Below, one piece after another: positions 6,610-12,134 of a stretch of 12,134 nt of DNA. The position numbers and the translations under genes are program-made. Source of the DNA: JAJPHT01 sp035687045 (lineage in GTDB: Archaea > Thermoplasmatota > SW-10-69-26 > JACQPN01 > JAJPHT01); NCBI GenBank assembly GCA_035687045.1, contig DASRYU010000148.1, positions 1 through 12,134 of the forward strand. Reading direction: 5' to 3'. Within the stretch, counting starts at the first letter, position 1; every line of letters starts with the position of its first letter. The notes below the pieces were generated by a model. The model saw only the letters and a list, made by a program, of their open reading frames with translations, was not told where the DNA came from and searched no databases.

Positions 6610-7725
6610 ATGCGCCTCCTCCTCGTCCTCGCGACGCTCGCGATGCTCGCCCCGCTCGCGGCGGGCCAGTCGGCCCCCATCGACGCGACCATCCGCATCG
6701 ACGGCGACGGCGACCCCGTCGTGGAGACGCGCGGCGGGCTCGTCCGCCTTCTGGAGTCCGCGCCGGGCGCGCTCTACCGCTTCGAGCTGCGCATCCCGGA
6801 AGGGCACATGATCGTCGAGGTGCGCGCGAACGGGCTCGGCCTCGAGCGCCCGCGGCAGCTCACGCCGTCGCTCGAGCTCAACGAGACGCAGTATCCGCTC
6901 TTCGTCGACCTGCCCAACGACCGCGTGTGGGAGGTCGAGGGGCGCGCGAACGTGGTCCACGTGAACGGCACCGGCGACGCCATCGTGACGCGCCTTGCGG
7001 TCGCGGGACCGCGCAACGTGACGCTCCGGCTGGAGGTCGACACGCAGCCGCCGGTCGCGACGCTCGGCGAGCGCCAGAACATCACGCACATCGGGTTCTA
7101 CCAGGAGTCGTGGACGGACGAGTTCGCGCTCGCAGACCTCCAGGTGCGGCGCGTGGGCGCGAGCGACTGGGTGCAGAACCCGACGCCCGACTACCACGTC
7201 TACCAGCGCTTCCCCGTGCAGGGCCTCGACGGCGGGACGGAGTACGAGACGCGCTTCGTCTTCACGGACTGGGCCGGGAACGAGAACATCACGCCCGTCG
7301 AGCGCTTCACGACGGCGCCCTCGCCCGTGCACCCCGTCCCCACCATCACCATCCTCTCGCCCGAGCCCAACGCCACCGTCCCCGCGGGCGTCGTGACCGT
7401 CCGCGCGCGCATCGACAGCCCGGAGTCGCCCGTGGGGCCGGAGGGCGTGCGCCTCTTCTTCGACCTCCGCGAGACGACGGAGGGCGTGACCTTCGACGGG
7501 ACGGAGGTGACCTACACCCCCACGACCGCGCTCGCGCGCGGCATCCACCGCGTCTCGATCGAGGCCACGAACGAGCTTGGCGGACGCGGCTCCGCGCGGT
7601 GGAGCTTCGTCGTGGGGAGCGCCGACGAGAACGGCACGCCGCTCCCGACCCCCCTCGCGATCCTCGTCCTCGCGCTGTCGGCCGCGCTCGCTCGGGACAT
7701 GTCCCGCGCCCACCGGCAACGGTGA
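6610..7725 (+). CDS. Secreted, C-terminally anchored surface protein with FN3/Ig-like domains, rich in glycosylation sequons
   Basis: A 371-residue protein. It has a signal peptide (1-19, cleaved near AAGQ), an N-terminal beta-rich region (20-145), an FN3-like domain (147-236, with GLDGGTEYETRFVFTDWAGN-type strands) and an Ig-like domain (241-336, with TYTPTTALARGIHRVSIEAT). A hydrophobic helix (347-362) and a basic tail ending RAHRQR give an outside-facing protein tethered by its C-terminus. Seven N-X-T sequons occur (Asn91, 119, 136, 157, 226, 254, 341) and no N-X-S, as in archaeal S-layer-like glycoproteins. The start at 6610 puts the signal peptide exactly at the N-terminus; the frame is open to 6517, but that part is arginine-rich and lacks homology. 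It has no enzyme motif, so it is perhaps a surface adhesin, envelope component or protease partner. It lies between two proteases, with the same palindrome upstream. Confidence 0.8.
   Translation: MRLLLVLATLAMLAPLAAGQSAPIDATIRIDGDGDPVVETRGGLVRLLESAPGALYRFELRIPEGHMIVEVRANGLGLERPRQLTPSLELNETQYPLFVDLPNDRVWEVEGRANVVHVNGTGDAIVTRLAVAGPRNVTLRLEVDTQPPVATLGERQNITHIGFYQESWTDEFALADLQVRRVGASDWVQNPTPDYHVYQRFPVQGLDGGTEYETRFVFTDWAGNENITPVERFTTAPSPVHPVPTITILSPEPNATVPAGVVTVRARIDSPESPVGPEGVRLFFDLRETTEGVTFDGTEVTYTPTTALARGIHRVSIEATNELGGRGSARWSFVVGSADENGTPLPTPLAILVLALSAALARDMSRAHRQR
7693..7706. promoter_or_regulatory. GGGAC-NN-GTCCC palindrome, copy 3 (inside the surface protein 3' end, before protease 2)
   Basis: CGGGACATGTCCCG is a perfect 14-base palindrome. 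It lies within the last codons of the surface protein gene (encoding R-D-M-S-R) with its centre about 80 bases before the protease 2 ATG, the same distance as copy 1 from protease 1. Its coding location leaves chance as an alternative, but spacing and half-site identity favour an operator. Confidence 0.5.
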
Positions 7726-7750
7726 AGCATCGCTCCCGCCTCTCCCCCCG

Positions 7751-7770
7751 CGGGCCGCTAGGCCCGGAGG
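7751..7770 (+). promoter_or_regulatory. Leader hairpin and Shine-Dalgarno of protease 2
   Basis: CGGGCC (7751-7756) pairs with GGCCCG (7761-7766) around a GCTA loop. The last stem base is the first G of the Shine-Dalgarno GGAGG (7766-7770), which is 9 bases before the ATG at 7780. The hairpin could partly mask the ribosome site. It parallels the protease 1 leader. Confidence 0.55.
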
Positions 7771-7779
7771 TACATCGAC

Positions 7780-9597
7780 ATGAGAGGCATGCTCATCCTG
7801 ACAGCCCTCGCGCTCCTCGCCGCGCCGCTCGCAGGCGCGTTCACGCTGGAAAGCGCGACCCTCAAGGACACGAAGCGCTACATCGTCGGCTTCCACGACG
7901 AGATCCCCGAAGGGGTCACGCGCGGCGCGAGCTACCAGGGCGGCACGGTCGTCGAGGTCGACGTCGACCTCGTCTACGCCATCGTGGCGACCGACCACCC
8001 GACGCTCTTCGAGGCGCGCGTCACGCTCGACGAGCGCGTGCGCTACATGGAGTGGGACGACCCGCACTACGCGTCGCTGTTCTTCGTGCCCAACGACGCC
8101 CGCTACGGCGACGCCGGCCACTGGGGCTCGAAGAAGATCGGCGCCGAGAAGGCGTGGGACCGGACGCTGGGCTCCACGAGCGTCAAGGTCGGGATGCTCG
8201 ACTCGGGCATCAACCGCGGCCACGAGGACCTGCAGGGGAGCCGCGTGCTGCAGGGGTACGACTTCCACAACAACGACAACGACCCGAACGACGAGAGCGG
8301 CTGCAGCTGGCACGGCACGCACACGACCGGCACCGCCGGCGCGACGATCAACAACGGCAAGGGCATCGCGGGCCTGTCGCAGCACACCATCCTCCCCGTG
8401 AAGGGCCTCGGCTCGAGCGGGTTCGGCTGCACCGGCAGCACGTCCGGCCTCGCGAACGGCCTCAAGTACATCGCCGACCAGGGAAGCCACATCTCCAGCA
8501 ACTCGTGGGGCGGCGGCGGCTCGACGACCATCTACGACGCGATCACGTACGCGCACAACAAGGGCACGATCCACATCGCCGCGGCCGGCAACAGCGGGCC
8601 GTGCACGAACTGCGTGAGCGAGCCGTGGAAGACGCGGGAGAGCATCGTCATCATCGTCGCGAGCACGACCTCCTCCGACGGCCAGTCGAGCTTCTCGAGC
8701 GAGGGGCCGCAGATCGACGTGGCGGCGCCCGGCAGCAGCATCCTCTCCACCACGAGCGGCACGAGCGGCTACGGCAGCCTCTCGGGCACGTCGATGGCGG
8801 CGCCGCACGTCACGGGCACCGCCGCGCTCCTCAAGGCGCTCAAGCCCACCTGGGGCTTCGCGGACATCGACCAGAACCTCAAGGCGAACGCGGTCGACCT
8901 CGGCCCGAGCGGGAAGGACGACGACTTCGGCCACGGCCGCATCAACGCGGACGCCTCGACGGCGGCGGCCGGCGGCGGCAGCCCGACGTACCAGTGCAAC
9001 GACGGCCTGGACAACGACGGCGACGGCCTCATCGATTACCCGAACGACCCCGGCTGCAGCAGCTCGACGGACAACGACGAGTACAACGCTCCCGTCGGCG
9101 AGTCGCGCGTCTACTTCGAGGACATGGACGACGGCGCCCAGGGATGGTCGAAGTCCTCCTCGAGCGACCTCTGGCACACGACGAGCGCGTGCAGGACGCC
9201 CATCGGCGCGCGCCACCTCGCGTGGACGCAGGACAGCTCGTGCACCTACAACACGGGCGCGCGCGTGACGAACTGGGCGCAGTCGAGCGCCATCAGCCTC
9301 TCGGGCAAGACGCAGGCGACGCTGAAGCTCAAGCACCAGTTCGACATCGAGCAGTACTCGGGCGGGGCGTACGACATCCTGCGCATCCAGGTGTCGCGCG
9401 ACGCCGTCTCCTGGACGACGCTCCAGCAGTGGGACAGCCGCGGCCCCGACGTCACGAGCTGGACGTCGCTCTCCTACGACATCGACGGCTTCGCCGGCGG
9501 GAACCTCTACATCCGCTTCTGGACCGACACCGTCGACAGCACGTCCAACAGCCACGCCGGCTGGTTCATCGAGGACGTGGAAGTGACGGCCGCGTAG
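7780..9597 (+). CDS. Secreted S8 serine protease 2 with Asp-rich loop and C-terminal jelly-roll domain
   Basis: A 605-residue exported protease. It has a signal peptide (1-20), an I9-like propeptide (about 30-105, ending VRYMEWDDP) and a catalytic domain (about 110-400) with Asp141 (MLDSG), His178 (WHGTH), Asn271 (AAGNS) and Ser338 (SGTSMAAPH). A Gly/Ala linker leads to a CNDGLDNDGDGLIDY motif (406-420, closed by Cys426), an Asp/Asn-rich segment typical of secreted archaeal and bacterial proteins and a likely calcium site. Residues 440-605 form a MAM/immune-inhibitor-A-like beta-sandwich ending GWFIEDVEV, which usually binds a substrate or surface. The start is fixed by GGAGG at 9 bases. The central 102 bases of the S8 domain are nearly identical to protease 3. 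It has no sequons. It is followed by its own terminator. Confidence 0.95.
   Translation: MRGMLILTALALLAAPLAGAFTLESATLKDTKRYIVGFHDEIPEGVTRGASYQGGTVVEVDVDLVYAIVATDHPTLFEARVTLDERVRYMEWDDPHYASLFFVPNDARYGDAGHWGSKKIGAEKAWDRTLGSTSVKVGMLDSGINRGHEDLQGSRVLQGYDFHNNDNDPNDESGCSWHGTHTTGTAGATINNGKGIAGLSQHTILPVKGLGSSGFGCTGSTSGLANGLKYIADQGSHISSNSWGGGGSTTIYDAITYAHNKGTIHIAAAGNSGPCTNCVSEPWKTRESIVIIVASTTSSDGQSSFSSEGPQIDVAAPGSSILSTTSGTSGYGSLSGTSMAAPHVTGTAALLKALKPTWGFADIDQNLKANAVDLGPSGKDDDFGHGRINADASTAAAGGGSPTYQCNDGLDNDGDGLIDYPNDPGCSSSTDNDEYNAPVGESRVYFEDMDDGAQGWSKSSSSDLWHTTSACRTPIGARHLAWTQDSSCTYNTGARVTNWAQSSAISLSGKTQATLKLKHQFDIEQYSGGAYDILRIQVSRDAVSWTTLQQWDSRGPDVTSWTSLSYDIDGFAGGNLYIRFWTDTVDSTSNSHAGWFIEDVEVTAA
8089..8190 (+). 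repeat. Near-identical 102-base tract, protease 2 copy (partner at 10030-10131)
   Basis: By direct alignment, 97 of 102 bases match protease 3 at 10030-10131, encoding the segment from PNDARYGD to SVKV just before the catalytic Asp. The flanking sequence is far more diverged, and protease 1 lacks this match. Confidence 0.85.
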
Positions 9598-9610
9598 GCG
9601 CAGCGTTCTC

Positions 9611-9645
9611 GGGGGGCGCCCGCGCCCCCCTCCTCTCCTTTTCTT
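9611..9645 (+). terminator. Terminator of protease 2
   Basis: GGGGGGCG (9611-9618) pairs with CGCCCCCC (9623-9630) around CCCG, followed by TCCTCTCCTTTTCTTGT. It begins 13 bases after the stop codon. The design matches the protease 1 terminator: a GC-only stem and then a pyrimidine tract. The rest of the 138-base gap holds only the protease 3 promoter region. Confidence 0.7.
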
Positions 9646-9685
9646 GTCACGCGCTCCTGTAACCGAGCGCCGCGTCTGCGACGTA

Positions 9686-9703
9686 TGCAAGCTTGGCTTA
9701 GAG
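9686..9703 (+). promoter_or_regulatory. Possible promoter of protease 3
   Basis: TGCAAGCTTGGCTTAGAG lies 33-50 bases before the ATG at 9736 and contains the AAGCTT word seen at other starts here. No clear Shine-Dalgarno precedes the ATG, so a short-leader or leaderless transcript is likely. A degraded relative of the GGGAC palindrome may follow at 9703-9718 (GCGGTCATGTAGGCCC), but this match is too weak to call. Confidence 0.4.
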
Positions 9704-9735
9704 CGGTCATGTAGGCCCCCGCCCGTGTCGACGCG

Positions 9736-11547
9736 ATGCGCTCCCTCCCCGCCCTCCTCTCGCTCCTGCTCCTCCTCGCGCCGGCCGCGGCCGGGCTTGG
9801 CCTTGGCGCCGCCGAGCCGCAGCGCTACGTGGTGGGCTTCCACGAGTGGCCGGCGCTCGAGCGGGGCGACCGCTGGGAGGGCGGCCGCGTCGTCGACCTC
9901 GACCCCGTCCTGCGGTTCGTCGTCGTCGAGACGGCCGACGTCGCGCGCTTCCAGCAGCGCGCGAACGCGCACGAGAACGTCCGCTACGTCGAATGGAACG
10001 ACCCCGAGTTCGGCTACGCGCTCTTTGTCCCCAACGACGCCCGCTACGGCGACGCGGGCCACTGGGGCTCGAAGAAGATCGGCGCGGAGAAGGCGTGGGA
10101 CAGGACGCTGGGCTCCGCGAGCGTGAAGGTCGCCGTCATCGACTCGGGGCTGCGCGCGACGCACGAGGAGTTCGCGGGCCAGTCGCGCATCCTCCAGGGG
10201 TACGACACGATCAGCGAGGACAGCACGCCGCAGGACACGTGCGGCCACGGAACGCACGTCACCGGCACCATCGCCGCCACCATCCACAACGGGAAGGGCA
10301 TCGCGGGCATGGCGCAGGTCTCCATCTACCCCATCCGCGCCCTCACCTCCACGGCGCTTCTTCTCTGCAGCGGCTCGACGGCGGACCTCGCGCAGGCGCT
10401 GCGCCTCGCGGCGGACCAGGGCGCGCACATGTCCTCCAACTCGTGGGGAGGCGGCAGCGCGACCTCCATCACCGACGCCATCGCCTACTCGCAGAGCAAG
10501 GGGACCATCGTCATCGCGGCGGCCGGCAACGACGGCTCGTGCACGAACTGCGTGAGCGAGCCGTGGCGCTCGAACGGCGACAAGGTCATCGTCGTCTCGT
10601 CCACCGACGCGAACGACGCGCTCTCGAGCTTCTCCAGCCAGGGCCCGCAGGTCGACGTCGCCGCGCCCGGCACAAGCATCCTCTCCGCGTACAGCTCCAA
10701 CGACGCGAGCTACTCGACGCTCTCGGGCACGTCGATGGCGACGCCGCACGTGACGGGCACGGCGGCGCTCCTCAAGACGCTCCACCCCTCGTGGGGGTAC
10801 GCGGAGATCGACCAGCATCTCAAGGCGACGGCCGTCGACCTCGGCCCCGCGGGCAAGGACGACCGCTTCGGCCACGGGCGCATCAACGCGGACGCCGCCA
10901 CCGCCGGCGCCGCACCGCCGCCGCCCCCGCCGCCGGCGAACGAGGCGCCCGTCGCGTGCTTCGCGCACACCGCGAGCGGCCTCACGGTGAGCGTGGACGG
11001 CTCGTGCAGCAGCGACGCCGACGGGAGCATCGCGAGCCTCTCGTGGAGCTGGGGCGACGGAGCGGCCGCCTCGACGGGCGCGACGGCCACGCACGCGTAC
11101 GCGAGCGCCGGCACGTACACCGTCACGCTCACCGTCACCGACGACGCCGGCGCCACGGCGCAGACGTCGCAGCAGGTGACGGTGACGCAGCCGGGCGACC
11201 CCGACCCCGGCGCGGAGACGCTGTCGAACGGCGTCGCCCTCACGCGCACGAGCGGCGGCGCGGGGAGCGACCAGCACTTCAAGATCAGCGTGCCGGCGGG
11301 CCGCGCGCAGCTGCAGGTCGTTCTCGACGGCCCCGCGTGCGGGCTTCTCGGCTGCTCCGCGGACCTCGACCTCTACGTGCGCAAGGGCGCGCGCGCCACC
11401 GACAGCGCGTACGACTGCCGGCCCTACGAGGGGGACAGCGACGAGACGTGCACGCACGCGAACCCTGGCGCCGACTGGTGGTACGTGCGCGTGAAGGTCT
11501 TCAGCGGCGGGAGCGGGCAGTACAGCATCCGCGCGACGTACAGCTAG
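9736..11547 (+). CDS. Secreted S8 serine protease 3 with PKD and PPC domains
   Basis: A 603-residue exported protease. It has a signal peptide (1-20, LLSLLLLLAPAAAG), an I9-like propeptide (about 30-95, ending NVRYVEWNDP) and a catalytic domain (about 100-390) with Asp136 (VIDSG), His171 (GHGTH), Asn265 (AAGND) and Ser333 (SGTSMATPH). A run of seven prolines near 393-400 forms a linker to a PKD domain (about 401-487, with WSWGDG and HAYASAGTYTVTLTV). A PPC domain follows (about 493-602, with DLDLYVRKG and DWWYVRVKVFSG), a module often removed during maturation. Cysteines match the paralogues, except that Cys169 sits one residue closer to the catalytic His. The start lacks a Shine-Dalgarno but places the signal peptide correctly. 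Its stop shares a CTAG with the stop of the convergent glycosylase gene. Confidence 0.95.
   Translation: MRSLPALLSLLLLLAPAAAGLGLGAAEPQRYVVGFHEWPALERGDRWEGGRVVDLDPVLRFVVVETADVARFQQRANAHENVRYVEWNDPEFGYALFVPNDARYGDAGHWGSKKIGAEKAWDRTLGSASVKVAVIDSGLRATHEEFAGQSRILQGYDTISEDSTPQDTCGHGTHVTGTIAATIHNGKGIAGMAQVSIYPIRALTSTALLLCSGSTADLAQALRLAADQGAHMSSNSWGGGSATSITDAIAYSQSKGTIVIAAAGNDGSCTNCVSEPWRSNGDKVIVVSSTDANDALSSFSSQGPQVDVAAPGTSILSAYSSNDASYSTLSGTSMATPHVTGTAALLKTLHPSWGYAEIDQHLKATAVDLGPAGKDDRFGHGRINADAATAGAAPPPPPPPANEAPVACFAHTASGLTVSVDGSCSSDADGSIASLSWSWGDGAAASTGATATHAYASAGTYTVTLTVTDDAGATAQTSQQVTVTQPGDPDPGAETLSNGVALTRTSGGAGSDQHFKISVPAGRAQLQVVLDGPACGLLGCSADLDLYVRKGARATDSAYDCRPYEGDSDETCTHANPGADWWYVRVKVFSGGSGQYSIRATYS
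10030..10131 (+). repeat. Near-identical 102-base tract, protease 3 copy (partner at 8089-8190)
   Basis: The partner of the protease 2 tract, with five single-base differences: three silent third-position changes, one silent Arg codon change and one Thr-to-Ala change. The similarity drops on both sides. Confidence 0.85.
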
Positions 11548-12131
11548 AGCGCCTCGCGGAGGCGTCGGAACCACGCGCGCTTCTCGTCGGGCGTCAGGTG
11601 CGCGTTGCGCGGGCTCGTGCTCGGCAGCACGAACACGCGCGCGCCCTCCCACGCCTCCGCCTCGCCCAGCGGCGCGCCCCTCGCGCCCGTCGCCATGCGG
11701 TGCGCCTCCTTGCCGACGAACGCGAGCCACGCGGGGCGCATCTCGCGCACGAGGCGGGCGAGCCGCTCGCGCCCGTGCGCGACGTCCTCCGCCGTCACGT
11801 CCGCGCTGCCGGGCGTCGCGCGCATCACGACGTTCGTGATGCCCATGCCGAGCGCGAGAAGCTCGCGCTGCGCGGCCGGCTCGATGCGCCGCGGCGTGAG
11901 GCCGCCTTCGTGGAGCGCGCCCCAGAAGGCGTTCGCGGGGTTCGCGAAGTGGAGGCGAGCCCGCGCCGTCCGCACGCCGGGATTGATGCCGACGAAGAGC
12001 ACGCGCAGCGCCGGCGCCACCACGTCGGGCACGGGCTCCGCCTCCGCCGCCGTGCCGCACTCCGCGCAGCGCCCCGGCCACGCGCCCGCGAGCTCGCGCG
12101 CGTCGTCGCAGGCGCGGCAGTAGCCTCGCAC
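11544..12131 (-). CDS. mug: MUG/TDG-type uracil (thymine)-DNA glycosylase with N-terminal zinc knuckle
   Basis: A 195-residue protein that removes uracil or thymine from G:U and G:T mismatches to start base excision repair. The core has the family-2 UDG signatures GINPG (48-52, with the key Asn50), ANPANAFW (63-70), and a DNA-intercalating loop region VLPSTSPRN (168-176), where E. coli MUG has a VLPNPSG-type sequence. Residues 5-25 hold CxxC...CxxC (Cys5, 8, 22, 25), a small zinc ribbon placed before the catalytic domain and absent from the E. coli enzyme. The GTG at 12131 is the first possible start in the window, but the frame is open to the edge, so the true start could lie further upstream. 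Convergent with protease 3, sharing CTAG. It is probably housekeeping and unrelated to the protease group. Confidence 0.88.
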   Translation of the reverse strand: MRGYCRACDDARELAGAWPGRCAECGTAAEAEPVPDVVAPALRVLFVGINPGVRTARARLHFANPANAFWGALHEGGLTPRRIEPAAQRELLALGMGITNVVMRATPGSADVTAEDVAHGRERLARLVREMRPAWLAFVGKEAHRMATGARGAPLGEAEAWEGARVFVLPSTSPRNAHLTPDEKRAWFRRLREAL

Positions 12132-12134
12132 AAG

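Noticed and set aside
4545..6698. A 717-codon minus-strand frame opposite protease 1 and extending through the FHA gene in another frame
   Set aside because: Low-complexity Arg/Val/Asp composition, and it conflicts with two genes that have clear domain motifs.
6927..9662. A 911-codon plus-strand frame overlapping the surface protein and protease 2
   Set aside because: It is in a different frame from both real genes and is Arg/His/Pro-rich without any motif.
9688..9695. AAGCTT words as restriction or vector-joint artefacts
   Set aside because: The flanking sequence is ordinary genomic sequence with continuous gene context on both sides, and another copy lies inside the kinase coding region.
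9703..9718. A possible fourth copy of the GGGAC palindrome before protease 3 (GCGGTCATGTAGGCCC)
   Set aside because: Neither half-site is intact and its position is too near the start codon. It is mentioned as a weak resemblance only.
11550..11564. Hairpin CGCCTC-GCG-GAGGCG just after protease 3 as its terminator
   Set aside because: It lies within the last codons of the convergent glycosylase gene and no T-rich tract follows, so it is not called.
6415..12081. A 1888-codon open frame on the minus strand across proteases 2 and 3 and the glycosylase
   Set aside because: It is the shadow of GC-rich genes: Arg/Ala/Gly/Val-only composition, no recognisable domains, and it is antisense to genes with complete catalytic motifs.

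Overview
This is a GC-rich window (roughly 70% G+C by eye) with strong G/C third-position bias. It most likely comes from an archaeon. Several genes lack a usable Shine-Dalgarno and instead have a short A/T-containing element about 28-33 bases before the start codon, as expected for leaderless archaeal transcripts. The predicted products also fit a GC-rich member of the Thermoplasmatota or a related lineage: secreted subtilases, a sequon-rich surface protein, a membrane Ser/Thr kinase and a winged-helix/FHA regulator. The lineage is an inference from style; there is no rRNA or marker gene here. I see no tRNA, CRISPR array or insertion sequence.

Layout. (1) 1-1189, minus strand: gcvT (glycine cleavage T protein) followed 7 bases later by the 5' end of a small lipoprotein gene that runs off the window. 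(2) 1305-4380, plus strand: a two-gene operon for a secreted protein with two PPC-like repeats and a polytopic membrane protein with a cytoplasmic Ser/Thr kinase domain. (3) 4369-5049, minus strand: a winged-helix/FHA protein whose 3' end overlaps the kinase gene by 12 bp. (4) 5265-11547, plus strand: three paralogous secreted subtilisin-family (S8) proteases, with a glycosylation-sequon-rich, C-terminally anchored surface protein between the first and second. (5) 11544-12131, minus strand: a MUG/TDG-type uracil/thymine-DNA glycosylase with an N-terminal four-cysteine knuckle, convergent with and overlapping the third protease by one CTAG.

Proposed system (inference): the kinase and the FHA/winged-helix protein are encoded tail to tail, and the FHA gene is divergent from the first protease. 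A perfect GGGAC-NN-GTCCC palindrome lies before protease 1, the surface protein and protease 2. Its centre is about 80, 50 and 80 bases before the respective start codons. A simple reading is a signalling and secretion island: the membrane kinase signals to the FHA/winged-helix regulator, which controls the extracellular protease/surface-protein regulon through this operator. The third protease has no clear copy of the palindrome. Strong hairpins followed by pyrimidine tracts end proteases 1 and 2, so the units appear to be transcribed separately.
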